Shown: positions 7,920-16,914 of the stretch, one piece after another | Layout: each line of letters opens with the position of its first letter | How positions within the stretch are numbered: position 1 is the first letter of the stretch | NCBI RefSeq assembly: GCF_021390575.1 | Contig: NZ_JAJEJQ010000002.1 | Location: 124,001 to 188,000, forward strand | Reading direction: 5' to 3' | Source of the DNA: Paraburkholderia adhaesiva | GTDB taxonomy: Bacteria; Pseudomonadota; Gammaproteobacteria; Burkholderiales; Burkholderiaceae | DNA: 64,000 bases | Notes under the pieces: generated by a model | Seen by the model: the letters and a program-made list of their open reading frames with translations, nothing else | Databases searched by the model: none | What the model was told of the DNA's origin: nothing | Made by a program: the position numbers and the translations under genes

Positions 7920-9254
7920 ATGAGTGCAATCAGTCAAAAGAGCGAGGTCGGTCCGTTCTGGACCAATCGCTGGTTCCAGCTGGTCGTCGGTATGGTGTGC
8001 ATGGCGCTCGTCGCCAATCTGCAATACGCGTGGACGCTGTTCGTCGCGCCGATGAATGCGCGTCACGGATGGGGCGAAGCGTCGATTCAACTGGCGTTCT
8101 CAATCTTCATCCTGACTGAAACGTGGCTCGTGCCGGTCGAGGGCTGGCTGGTCGACAAGTTCGGTCCGCGTCCGGTCGTGGCGGTCGGTGCAGTCTGCGC
8201 CGGGCTAGCGTGGGTCCTCAACTCGTATGCGACGTCGCTGACAACGCTCTATGTCTCGGCTGTGATCGCAGGTATTGGCGCAGGCGGTGTGTATGGCACC
8301 TGCGTTGGCAATGCGCTCAAGTGGTTCCCGGATCGCCGGGGTCTCGCAGCAGGCCTCACGGCCGCCGGTTTCGGCGCGGGCGCAGCCGTCACCGTCATTC
8401 CGATCGCGAACATGATCACGCGTTCGGGTTACGAGAGTGCGTTCTTCTTCTTTGGCATTCTGCAGGGCGTGTCGATTCTCCTGCTCGCGTTCCTGCTCGT
8501 GAAGCCGGCGCCTCGCGCAACGGCCGTGGCGGCTCGGCGTCTCGTATCGCGTGTCGATTACACGCCGGGGCAGATGGTCAAGCAGCCGGTTTTCTGGTTG
8601 ATGTATGCGGCGTTCGTGGCCGTGGCCGCGGGCGGTCTGATGGCGACCGCCCAGATCGGCCCGATCGCGAAGGACTGGGGCCTCGCAAAGATGCCGATGA
8701 CCGTGTTCGGCGCAACGCTTCCGCTCCTCACGTTGACGCTCTCGATCGACAACATCTGCAACGGCTTCACGCGCCCACTGTGCGGGTTTATCTCCGACAA
8801 GATCGGCCGTGAAAATACGATGTTCTTCGTGTTCTGCGGTGAAGGTCTCGCGCTGCTCGGCATGATGCAGTTCGGCACGAACCCGTACGCGTTCATGACG
8901 TTCGCTGCGCTCATCTTCCTCTTCTGGGGCGAAATTTTCTCGATCTTCCCGGCAATCTGCGCAGACACGTTCGGCAGCAAGTTCGCGTCCGCCAACGCAG
9001 GCACGCTGTACACGGCGAAGGGTACGGCGTCGCTGCTGGTGCCGGTGGCATCGATTCTCTCGGCCAGGGGCGGCTGGAGCGCCGTGTTCGTCGCGGCGGC
9101 GGTCATCACGATCACTGCGGGCATCAGCGCGAAATTTATCCTCGCGCCGATGCGCCAGCGCCTGCTCGAACGGCAGAGCGACGCACGCACGGCTGACCTT
9201 TCGCAGAGCGCGCCGTCGGGTCTCTCGCAGTTGTCGAACCAGACCGGCGAATAA
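7920..9254 (+). CDS. oxlT: MFS oxalate/formate antiporter-type transporter
   Basis: The 444-residue inner-membrane major facilitator has about 12 hydrophobic segments. It carries OxlT-like signatures: NRWFQLVVGMV near residue 16, LQYAWTLFVAPM in the first helix, VDKFGPRPVV in the loop 2/3 motif, WFPDRRGLAAGLTAAGFGAG, and GFISDKIGRENTM in the second-half repeat of that motif. OxlT exchanges oxalate for formate, which fits frc upstream. It is divergent from one LysR gene and followed 21 bases later by another. Other small dicarboxylates are possible substrates. Confidence 0.85.
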   Translation: MSAISQKSEVGPFWTNRWFQLVVGMVCMALVANLQYAWTLFVAPMNARHGWGEASIQLAFSIFILTETWLVPVEGWLVDKFGPRPVVAVGAVCAGLAWVLNSYATSLTTLYVSAVIAGIGAGGVYGTCVGNALKWFPDRRGLAAGLTAAGFGAGAAVTVIPIANMITRSGYESAFFFFGILQGVSILLLAFLLVKPAPRATAVAARRLVSRVDYTPGQMVKQPVFWLMYAAFVAVAAGGLMATAQIGPIAKDWGLAKMPMTVFGATLPLLTLTLSIDNICNGFTRPLCGFISDKIGRENTMFFVFCGEGLALLGMMQFGTNPYAFMTFAALIFLFWGEIFSIFPAICADTFGSKFASANAGTLYTAKGTASLLVPVASILSARGGWSAVFVAAAVITITAGISAKFILAPMRQRLLERQSDARTADLSQSAPSGLSQLSNQTGE

Positions 9255-9275
9255 AACGTCGCAACGAGGGCCGCG

Positions 9276-10289
9276 ATGAACGTATCGCTTCAGCAGCTCA
9301 AGGTCTTCGTCGCGGTCGCGCGGTCGCGCAGCTTCACGCGCGCCGCGCAAGAATTCGGTCTCACGCAGTCGGCAGTCAGCCGCTGCGTGCGTGACCTCGA
9401 AGAGGTCATCGAACTGAAGTTGTTCGACCGCACCACGCGTCACGTCGAACTCACGCTCGCGGGCAGCGGCTTCGAGCGTCGCATCGGCCGCCTGCTCGAC
9501 GAAATCGATATGGCGATCGCAGAGGGTCGCGAAGCGCATCAGTCGCATAGCGGCGTCGTGCTCGTGGCAAGCAATCCTGTGCTTTCCTCCACCTGGGTGC
9601 CCGCCGCCATGGCGCGTTGCGCCGCCGCCTTTCCCGCGCTCACGCTTCAGCTTCAGGATCTTCCGCAGACCGCGGTCGTGCGGGCCGTCGAGCAGGGGGA
9701 AGCGGACTTCGGCGTGATTGCCGAGACCGTGCCGTTTGCTAGCGGCAATCTCGACGTGCAGCCGCTCGCGGCAACGCCGCTGTGTGCCGTCATGCCGCCG
9801 TTCCATCCTCTCGCGCAGCGCGGCGCGCTCCAATGGGCCGATATCGCAGGCGAATCGCTTGTCACGCTCAATCGCGATGCCGGTTGCACGGGCGCCGTGA
9901 CGCGTGCGCTGGCCGGACTGCGCGCACAAGCGAGGCCGTTGCAGGAGATCGCGCATGTGGCCGGCGTGGCGCGCATGGCGCAGCTCGGGCTCGGCGTTGG
10001 CGTACTGCCCGTGTGTCTCGACGGCGCGCAGGCGAGCGAGGCGGACGATGCCGCCTGCCATTGGCCTGTGCCTTCCGGATCACTCGTGGTGCGCGTGCTG
10101 CATCCGGTCGTCAATGTGACGACGATGCTCGTGCGCCGCCGCAATCGCTCGCTTAGGCCGTGTGCGCAGGTCGCGTGGTCGCAGTTCGTCGCGCAAGCAA
10201 CGGGCGGCGGACAATCGCGTGTGCCGACGCGCGAGGCGTCGCGCGAATCGACGTCCGTTGAATCGTATGCATCGGTGGACGTGGGCTAG
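9276..10289 (+). CDS. LysR-family transcriptional regulator
   Basis: The 337-residue protein has the LysR HTH at residues 1-62 (RSFTRAAQEFGLTQSAVSRCV). The effector-binding domain spans about 90-300, with a GVIAETVPF segment and the conserved GLGVGVLP motif. It starts 21 bases after oxlT and probably shares its transcript. The last 40 residues are low-complexity and rich in Arg, Ser and Glu, an extension beyond the usual family length of about 300. The target is unknown; it may tune the same oxalate genes or the convergent panE. Confidence 0.88.
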   Translation: MNVSLQQLKVFVAVARSRSFTRAAQEFGLTQSAVSRCVRDLEEVIELKLFDRTTRHVELTLAGSGFERRIGRLLDEIDMAIAEGREAHQSHSGVVLVASNPVLSSTWVPAAMARCAAAFPALTLQLQDLPQTAVVRAVEQGEADFGVIAETVPFASGNLDVQPLAATPLCAVMPPFHPLAQRGALQWADIAGESLVTLNRDAGCTGAVTRALAGLRAQARPLQEIAHVAGVARMAQLGLGVGVLPVCLDGAQASEADDAACHWPVPSGSLVVRVLHPVVNVTTMLVRRRNRSLRPCAQVAWSQFVAQATGGGQSRVPTREASRESTSVESYASVDVG

Positions 10290-10312
10290 ATTTTTCGACT
10301 TCGCTTCACACC

Positions 10313-10346
10313 AAAAAAAATGGACCACGTAGCGTGGTCCATTTTT
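10313..10346. terminator. Strong bidirectional rho-independent terminator
   Basis: AAAATGGACCACG, a TAG loop, then CGTGGTCCATTTT give a 13-bp stem flanked by A and T tracts on the two sides. It separates the convergent lysR and panE genes and should stop transcription from both. Confidence 0.92.
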
Positions 10347-10380
10347 ATTTGCGCGGCCAGGAAATCCGGCCGCGCAGCGA

Positions 10381-11358
10381 TTACGCTGCCAGCAGCGCCA
10401 TGCGCTCGCGTTGCTTGACGAGGGCGAGCACGACGTCGATGGTCGGCGTGGGTTCGCCAACGAGGCGTCCCATTTCCTGCACCACCGTCAACAGCGGATC
10501 GATTTCCATCGGCCTGCCGTTTTCAAGGTCGACGAGCGTCGAGGTCTTGTGAGCACCGACCGCGCCCGCGCCGTTGATGCGCCGCTCCACGTCCACGCGG
10601 AAATGCACGCCGAACTGCTCGGCGATACCCTTCGCTTCGAGCATCATCGTGCGCGCAACGTCGCGCGTGGCCGGGTCGCCGGTGATGACATCGAGCGTGC
10701 CGTGCGTGAGCGCGCTGATCGGGTTGAAGCAGAGGTTGCCCCAGAGTTTCAGCCAGATTTCGTCGCGGATGTCTTCGCGGATCGGCGCATCGAAACCGGC
10801 GGCCTGCATGATTTCGTGCAGTTGCGTGATGCGCTGCGTGCGCTCGCCCGAAGGCTCGCCGATCGGAAACTTCTTGCCGTAGACATGGCGGATCACGCCG
10901 GGTGCTTCGATTTCGGCAGCCGGATAGAGCACACAGCCGATGGCGCGCTCGGGTCCGAGGCGGTTCCATTGCGAGCCGTCCGGATCGATGCTTTCGAGCC
11001 GCGTGCCCGCGAACTTGCCGCCGTGCTGATAGAAGTACCAGTAGGGGATGCCGTTCGTGCCTGTGACGATGGCTGTGTGCTTGCCGATGAGCGGCTGCAT
11101 CGCGTCGATCACACCCGCCACCGAATGCGCCTTGAGCGTGATGATCACAACGTCCTGAACACCCAGCTCACGCGGATCGGACGAGCAGCGCACGTTGGCG
11201 ACATATTCTTCGCCGTCCATCAAAAGACGTGCGCCGCGCTCGCGCATCGCGGCGAGATGCGGCCCGCGCGCGATGAAGCTCACATCGGCGCCCGCGCGTG
11301 CGAGTTGCACGCCCATCATGCCGCCTATCGCCCCTGCCCCAAAGATGCAGATTTTCAT
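10381..11358 (-). CDS. 2-dehydropantoate 2-reductase family protein
   Basis: The 325-residue enzyme is of the PanE/ApbA family, which reduces ketopantoate to pantoate with NADPH. It starts MKICIFGAGAIGGMMGVQLA, the Rossmann nucleotide loop. The mid region carries KLWGNLCFNPISALT, the family's conserved catalytic-lysine helix and the start of the C-terminal all-helical domain. The ATG was chosen because the nucleotide fold begins directly there. Burkholderiaceae hold several PanE paralogues, so the true substrate may be another 2-oxo acid. It converges on the lysR gene at a shared terminator. Confidence 0.85.
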   Translation of the reverse strand: MKICIFGAGAIGGMMGVQLARAGADVSFIARGPHLAAMRERGARLLMDGEEYVANVRCSSDPRELGVQDVVIITLKAHSVAGVIDAMQPLIGKHTAIVTGTNGIPYWYFYQHGGKFAGTRLESIDPDGSQWNRLGPERAIGCVLYPAAEIEAPGVIRHVYGKKFPIGEPSGERTQRITQLHEIMQAAGFDAPIREDIRDEIWLKLWGNLCFNPISALTHGTLDVITGDPATRDVARTMMLEAKGIAEQFGVHFRVDVERRINGAGAVGAHKTSTLVDLENGRPMEIDPLLTVVQEMGRLVGEPTPTIDVVLALVKQRERMALLAA

Positions 11359-11536
11359 AACGAAACCCCAATGACGTTGAAAACCGCGTGTCCGTCGCCG
11401 CGCGAATCGCGCCGTAAAGCGCGCCGCTCGCTGTATCGACAGACGATGGGTCGAGCATAGGGGCATGCGTCGATTAACGACAGTTAAAGTTTCTCGGTAG
11501 AAGCATTAACAATAGTTTATGGAAGTCGCGCGACGT

Positions 11537-12157
11537 TCAGCTCCGCTTCACGAGCAGGAAACCCACGCCGATCACGCCGAGAAAGGCGCCGCAGCAGCGG
11601 TTGAACCAGCGGCGCACGGTGGCGCGCGTGAGCCATCGTCCGAGGTACATGCCCGCGAGCGAGTAGAGCGCGATGGCGATCCATTCGAGCACCAGAAAGC
11701 TCGCGCCGAGCACGGCGAACTGGGCGGTCATGGGTCGCGTCACATCGACGAATTGCGGCAGAAACGCCGTGAAAATCAGAATCGCTTTCGGATTTCCCGC
11801 AGCGACGAGACATTCACGCCGTGCGATGCGCGAGAGCGCGGCGTCGCCTTCGAACGTCATGCCGACCGGTGCTGCATCGCTGCGCCAGAGCTGGATCGCG
11901 AGCCAGACCAGGTACGCCGCGCCCGCAAGCTTGACGATGAAGAACACGGCCTCGGAGGCGCGCAGTACCACCGCGAGCCCCGTGGCCGCGAGCGCGATCA
12001 TCGCGGCGAACGCAATGAGCCGTCCCGTGCCGCCCACGAATGCGCGCGTGAAGCCGTAACGTGCGGCTACGTTGATGGACAGCAGGTTGTTCGGCCCCGG
12101 CGCCATGTTGAGCGCGAAGCAGGCGGGAAGAAAAAAGAGCCAGGTGGTGAGGGACAT
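11537..12157 (-). CDS. LysE/RhtB-family amino-acid exporter
   Basis: The 206-residue inner-membrane protein has about five to six hydrophobic segments and the LysE-family hallmark N-terminus PACFALNMAPGPNNLL. The conserved GNPKAILIFTAFLPQF block lies at about residue 121. Members export amino acids such as lysine, threonine or homoserine lactone. It is 73 bases upstream of the end of gltS on the same strand's far side. No cognate LysR regulator is adjacent, so its substrate cannot be inferred. Confidence 0.88.
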   Translation of the reverse strand: MSLTTWLFFLPACFALNMAPGPNNLLSINVAARYGFTRAFVGGTGRLIAFAAMIALAATGLAVVLRASEAVFFIVKLAGAAYLVWLAIQLWRSDAAPVGMTFEGDAALSRIARRECLVAAGNPKAILIFTAFLPQFVDVTRPMTAQFAVLGASFLVLEWIAIALYSLAGMYLGRWLTRATVRRWFNRCCGAFLGVIGVGFLLVKRS

Positions 12158-12230
12158 GATGGATCTCTGCGCATATGGGGCGCGTCAGGCGGTCGATTTT
12201 ATCCGAATATCGCGGTCCGTCCGGCGGCGC

Positions 12231-13433
12231 TCAATGGAATATCGGTAGCATGAGAAAAAGCTTGATGGCGATGGCGTTGGCGATATCGATGAAGAATGCT
12301 GCCACCAATGGCACGACCAGAAACGCGAGGTGCGAGTGCCCGAAGCGCGCGGTTATCGCCTGCATGTTCGCGATGGCCGTGGGTGTCGCGCCAAGACCGA
12401 AACCGACGTGGCCCGCCGTGAGCACGACCGCATCGTAGTCGCGGCCCATCACGCGGAACGTGATGAAAAGCGCGTAGAGCACCATGATGATTGTCTGCAC
12501 GGCGAGGATCGAGAAGACCGGTAGCGCCAGATCGGCGAGATCCCAGAGGCGCAGCGACATGAGCGCCATCGCGAGAAAGAGTGCGAGGCTCACGTTGCCG
12601 ATCAGCGCAACCGCTTGTTCGGCGACGGGGCGTCCGAGGAGGGCGAGCCCGTTGGTGAGCAACACCGCGACGAACAGCACGCAGACGAAGGTCGGCAACT
12701 CGTACACGGTGCCCGCAAGGAGATCCGCGATCTCGCTACCCGCAGCGAGGCTGATCACGATGAGCGTGAGCGTGTTGATGAACGCGCCCGGTGTGGTGGG
12801 TTTTTCCGCTTTCGGTTCTTCGAAGGCGTAGGCGTCAGGCGTGGCCTGGTCGTCGTCGCGTACCGGACCGTGGCCGATGCGCTTGAGCAGTCGCTGCGCG
12901 ACCGGCCCGCCGAGGATCCCGCCCATCACGAGGCCGAACGTCGCGCATGCGATCGCAACCTCTGTCGCGGCCTCGAGGCCGTGATGCTCGGTGAAGATCG
13001 CGCCCCATGCCGCGCCCGTGCCGTGTCCGCCAGCGAGCGACACCGAACCGCCAAGCAGTCCGAAGAGCGGGTCGATGCCGAGCAGGAGTGCCATGCCAAT
13101 GCCGACGACGTTCTGCAGCACAAGCAGCCCGACCACCACGATAAAAAAGCGTACGAGTATCGGGCCGCCCAACTTGAGGTTCGCCAGATTCGCGTTCAGG
13201 CCGATGGTGGCGAAAAAGGCGAGCATGAGCGGAGTCTGCAGGGCCACGTCGAAGCGAACGTCGACGTGAACGAGCGAATGCAGCCCGAAGGTGAGGAGCG
13301 CGGCAACGAGACCGCCCGCAACCGGCTCGGGAATGGTCCACCGGCGTAGTAGCGGCACGGCGGCGACGAGCAGTTCGCCGAATAGCAGCACGATCGATGC
13401 GGCAACCAGTGTTCCGTAGACGTCGAGGTGCAT
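12231..13433 (-). CDS. gltS: Sodium/glutamate symporter
   Basis: The 400-residue inner-membrane carrier takes up glutamate with sodium. Signatures are MHLDVYGTLVAASIVLLFGE at the start, PEPVAGG in the first reentrant region, the GSVSLAGGHGTGAAWG loop and, in the second half, HVGFGLGATPTAIANM. These GGxGT/GxGATP-type loops are the inverted-repeat pore loops of this family. The start was chosen at the ATG that opens the first membrane segment; GAGG lies upstream. The insertion of T6SS cassette 1 begins about 120 bases upstream of this gene. Confidence 0.92.
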   Translation of the reverse strand: MHLDVYGTLVAASIVLLFGELLVAAVPLLRRWTIPEPVAGGLVAALLTFGLHSLVHVDVRFDVALQTPLMLAFFATIGLNANLANLKLGGPILVRFFIVVVGLLVLQNVVGIGMALLLGIDPLFGLLGGSVSLAGGHGTGAAWGAIFTEHHGLEAATEVAIACATFGLVMGGILGGPVAQRLLKRIGHGPVRDDDQATPDAYAFEEPKAEKPTTPGAFINTLTLIVISLAAGSEIADLLAGTVYELPTFVCVLFVAVLLTNGLALLGRPVAEQAVALIGNVSLALFLAMALMSLRLWDLADLALPVFSILAVQTIIMVLYALFITFRVMGRDYDAVVLTAGHVGFGLGATPTAIANMQAITARFGHSHLAFLVVPLVAAFFIDIANAIAIKLFLMLPIFH

Positions 13434-13553
13434 GTTGGGCCTCGCGGTGCCATGGACGGTAGGGGCGGGCGCCCCGCACGGGCGGCACCGTCGTCCACGG
13501 TACACGAGGGCGGCGCGTGTTGCGCCAGCGATGCGCGCTGTCGTCGATCGTGT

Positions 13554-14232
13554 TTCATGGACGACATCCGTTAACGCACTAGCGTCGCGCAGTTGCATGA
13601 CCAGTCAGCGCCTGACGCCGGAGAATCGTCAGGCGTGAAAAATCCCGCTCCGCCATTAGCATCGAGCTGAAACTCGATGCCCATACTACTCTAATGCGCT
13701 TCCGTGCCGTTATGCACGCGCGCACGGCGTCACGCCCGAATTCGTCCTGATCCAGAGCGTGCGCGTTTTCATGGATACCTTTTCGCTTCGCCAGCAGCCC
13801 CCGTCGGATAACCGTCAGTAGCCAGTCAACGAATAAGCAACGAAAGGAGTCCCGGCATGACGCGCGCCTGGCTGATCGATCCGTTCACCTGATTAATCGC
13901 CACAGTCGCCAGATTTTGTCATTTGTCAGGGTTTGAGGTGTTTATGCGCACCACATGGTTTCTTTGACGTTTCCTGAAACTTCCTTGATTGCCGCATCGG
14001 CGAAACCCGTGAAACACTCACTAACTTGGTGTAGGTGTGTTTGGGGATTGCGCGGCAGGTACGACAGAATCCATCTTCAGGATTCCGATAGGCCGTATGC
14101 GACGGGAGTATTGTGCCACCGGAGTGACCTGCATCGGTGGGCCCGCGCTGGAATTCGCAACGCTGCGCACCGGTACGCGCAAGATCTTCTGAACGGTCCT
14201 TATCGCTTTTGTTTCCCTGCATGGAGTCTGCG
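13554..14232 (+). repeat. Conserved upstream segment of vgrG cassette 1
   Basis: This noncoding stretch of nearly 700 bases before vgrG1 is homologous to the split segment before vgrG2. The first 90 bases match 21598-21687, and everything from about 13636 on matches the DNA after 27290. Conservation is patchy in the middle and high in the last 80 bases, up to the GGAG site of vgrG. It contains an intact TGAAAAAT at 13636-13643, where copy 2 is interrupted by the ABC-3C element. It probably carries the vgrG promoter. Confidence 0.75.
13857..13892 (+). other. 11-codon ORF with strong RBS, copy 1
   Basis: The reading frame MTRAWLIDPFT then TGA is preceded by AAAGGAG at good spacing. The second copy upstream of vgrG2 has MRRAWLIDPLT with the same stop and the same ribosome-binding site. 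Conservation of start, length and stop suggests a leader peptide or the remnant N-terminus of a lost gene. There is no other evidence of expression. Confidence 0.4.
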
Positions 14233-16914
14233 ATGTCGTGGTTCAAGCAGTCCCGCATTCTGGAGTTATCGGGCGCAGCGCTGCCCACCTGGCGCGAGAT
14301 GCCGCTCTTTACGGTGTCGCGGCTCTCGGGCAAGGAAAAGCTCGGCCACCTGTACCACTACACGGTCGAGGTGGCGACCATCGAGGACATGATGTTCGGT
14401 GTGCGCGAGGCGCAGTCGCTGGTCGATGTCGACAAACTGGTTGGCAAGGAAGTGACCGTGAGCATCGCCATCGAGGGGCGTGGAGACGGTTTCATCGGTG
14501 CGGCCAATATCGGAGCGGACACGCGCACCATCACCGGCCTGATCGTCTCGGCGCGCTGTGTCGGGGCCGATGACCGGCGCGCGTTTTACCAGTTCCGTAT
14601 ACGCCCCTGGCTCTGGTTAGCGAGCCTGAAGATTGATTCACGCATCGACCAGGATAAAACGGTGATCCAGATCACCGATGCCATACTGGAAAAATACCCC
14701 TACCCGTATGAGAAGCGCCTGAACGGTCCAGGCTTCAGGCGCGGCTATCCGGCGCGCGATTATCAGCGTCAGGCATGGGAATCTGATTTCGCCTATTTGC
14801 GCAGGCTATGGCAGGAATGGGGCATTTCGTTCTTTTACGAGGACAGTACGCTGGTGCTGGTGGATTCGGTTGGTGGCTTCAGGAAGCATGGCCCGGCCTA
14901 TGCCACGCTGCGCTATCTCGCGCCCGAGGGCCAGCGCATCGACGAGGAACACGTCTCGCAGTTCGAGATCGCCCGCACGCTCACGACTGGCAAGGTAAGC
15001 GTCACCGACTACGACTACACGCGCTCACGCGCGGATCTGGCCGCGAAAGACCAGGATTTCCAGAAGCGCGCATTCGACAACTATGAGGAATACGCGTGGG
15101 GCGACTACTCGCAGCCGCTCGCGGGGGCGATGGGTATCGAAGGTGAGCCCAACGATGCGTGGTTCGAAGGCGAGCATCTGGCGTGTGTGCGGCTCGAAGC
15201 GCACCGCGCGAAGAGCCTGCGCGGCAAGGGACGCGGCAACCTGCGCGGTCTCATGACCGGGCACATCTTCAGCCTTGAGGGCTACCCGCAGAAGCTGGGT
15301 AATGCCGGGTATCTGGTCGTCTCCACGCACATTGATATCCGCAACAACGACACCTCGACCCAGGCACCGGGAGCGGCGGCGCACTATAGCTGCGAGACGC
15401 GCTTTACGGTGCAGCCGGCCAACACCCCGTTCAGGACGCCGCAGAAAGCGAAAAAGCCTCGTCTGCACAGCGAGATCGCCGTCGTCACCGGCTACGACAA
15501 CTCGCCAGTGTGGACAGATTCTTACGGCCGCGCACGCCTTCAATTCGTCTGGGACCGGCAGGGGCAGATGGACCAGAATTCGAGCTGCTGGATACGGGCG
15601 GTGTCGCCGTGGCAGGGCGAAAACTACGGCGCGATCTTCATTCCGAGGCCGGGACAGGAAGTGGTGGTGGGCTACTACCATGGGGACCCGGACAAGCCGT
15701 ATATCGCGGGGCGGCACGTGAACCAGTTCAACGAGCCGCCATGGGTGCTGCCGCACAACGATGCGCTCTCGGGCTGGAGGAGCCAGTCGCTGGAGGGCCC
15801 GGGCTCGAACACGGTGGTCACCGACGACACGCCGGGCAAGCTGCAGGTGCAGGTGTCGAGCGACCAGGCGAACTCGCGGCTGGTGCTCGGCAGTAACACG
15901 CACATCGACGGTAACCAGGGACGCGCCCAGGCACGCGGTGAAGGCTTTGAGCTCGCAACAGAAGCGCATGGTGTCGCGCGTGCGAACAAGGGCCTGCTCA
16001 TCACCACCGAGACTCGCGCGGGGGCCACCGCACCGATGAAGGACATGGGCGAGACGGTGCAGCGTCTCACGCAGGCACGCCAGCAGCATGAGGACCTGGG
16101 CGCGCTCGCACTGAAGCACCAGGCACAGACCACCGCCGCGGGCCAGCAGCCCGTGGCACAGACGGTCAAGACCCAGAACGACGCCATCAGGGGCGGTGCG
16201 GCCAGCACCGGCAACCCCTCGCCGGAAATGACGCGGCCCGATCTTGTGCTCGCAAGCGCCGCGGGCATTGCCACGACCGCCACTGACAGCACGCACCAGG
16301 CGAGTATCAACGACCACGCGGTAACCGCAGGCCGTGACTACAGCGGCTCGGCGGGGCGTCACTATCACCTCTCGGCGCGCGGTGCGGTGTCGCTGTTTGC
16401 TTACCAGGACGGCATGAGGTTCCATGCCGCGAAGGGCAAGGTCCAGATTCAGGCGCAGAGCGATGAGATGGCACTGGCGGCCCTGAAGGACCTCACCATC
16501 AGCAGCACGGACGGAAAAATCATTATCACCGCCGCGAAGGAAGTGTGGCTCGGCGCTGGCGGCTCGTTTATCCAGATCAACGCCAACGGCATCGTCAACG
16601 GCTCGCCGGGACCGATTCTGGAGCGGGGAGCGAAGTGGAGCAAATCTGAGCCGACAACGGGCAATTTACCCATGCCGGTATTTCCAATTGCTAATTTGTA
16701 TGACCAGCAATTCAGGGCTTTAGATGAGTCTGCCAATCCGATTGCTGGTCTTGCGTACTACATTGAAACCGGAAAGGGTGACATCTACACGGGTATTACC
16801 GACGAAGAAGGGTTTTGCGACAGAATAATGACCAACTCCTCGGCAGATTCGCTGAAAGTTTGGTTTGGATCGGAAGCAATTCATAAGCAATACGGGGAAA
16901 TACTAAATGGCTGA
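14233..16914 (+). CDS. vgrG: T6SS spike protein VgrG with TTR-like C-terminal tail (cassette 1)
   Basis: The 893-residue VgrG trimerises as the tip of the type VI secretion needle. Residues about 1-400 form the gp27-like base (PLFTVSRLSGKEKLGHLYHY, then WGISFFYEDSTLVLVD). A gp5-like OB fold follows with WVRAVSPWQG-type sequence (here CWIRAVSPWQGENYGAIF) and then PRPGQEVVVGYY. A DUF2345-type beta-helix runs to about 800. The last 90 residues (from about KWSKS) resemble the transthyretin-like adaptors that load effectors, with YDQQFRALDESANPIAG and GITDEEG. GGAG 6 bases upstream fixes the ATG. It overlaps the next gene by 8 bases. It is nearly identical to vgrG2 until the tail. Confidence 0.95.
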   Translation: MSWFKQSRILELSGAALPTWREMPLFTVSRLSGKEKLGHLYHYTVEVATIEDMMFGVREAQSLVDVDKLVGKEVTVSIAIEGRGDGFIGAANIGADTRTITGLIVSARCVGADDRRAFYQFRIRPWLWLASLKIDSRIDQDKTVIQITDAILEKYPYPYEKRLNGPGFRRGYPARDYQRQAWESDFAYLRRLWQEWGISFFYEDSTLVLVDSVGGFRKHGPAYATLRYLAPEGQRIDEEHVSQFEIARTLTTGKVSVTDYDYTRSRADLAAKDQDFQKRAFDNYEEYAWGDYSQPLAGAMGIEGEPNDAWFEGEHLACVRLEAHRAKSLRGKGRGNLRGLMTGHIFSLEGYPQKLGNAGYLVVSTHIDIRNNDTSTQAPGAAAHYSCETRFTVQPANTPFRTPQKAKKPRLHSEIAVVTGYDNSPVWTDSYGRARLQFVWDRQGQMDQNSSCWIRAVSPWQGENYGAIFIPRPGQEVVVGYYHGDPDKPYIAGRHVNQFNEPPWVLPHNDALSGWRSQSLEGPGSNTVVTDDTPGKLQVQVSSDQANSRLVLGSNTHIDGNQGRAQARGEGFELATEAHGVARANKGLLITTETRAGATAPMKDMGETVQRLTQARQQHEDLGALALKHQAQTTAAGQQPVAQTVKTQNDAIRGGAASTGNPSPEMTRPDLVLASAAGIATTATDSTHQASINDHAVTAGRDYSGSAGRHYHLSARGAVSLFAYQDGMRFHAAKGKVQIQAQSDEMALAALKDLTISSTDGKIIITAAKEVWLGAGGSFIQINANGIVNGSPGPILERGAKWSKSEPTTGNLPMPVFPIANLYDQQFRALDESANPIAGLAYYIETGKGDIYTGITDEEGFCDRIMTNSSADSLKVWFGSEAIHKQYGEILNG

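Noticed and set aside
8205..10061. 618-codon minus-strand frame opposite oxlT and lysR
   Set aside because: Composition is Arg/His-rich shadow sequence; the two plus-strand genes carry strong family signatures.
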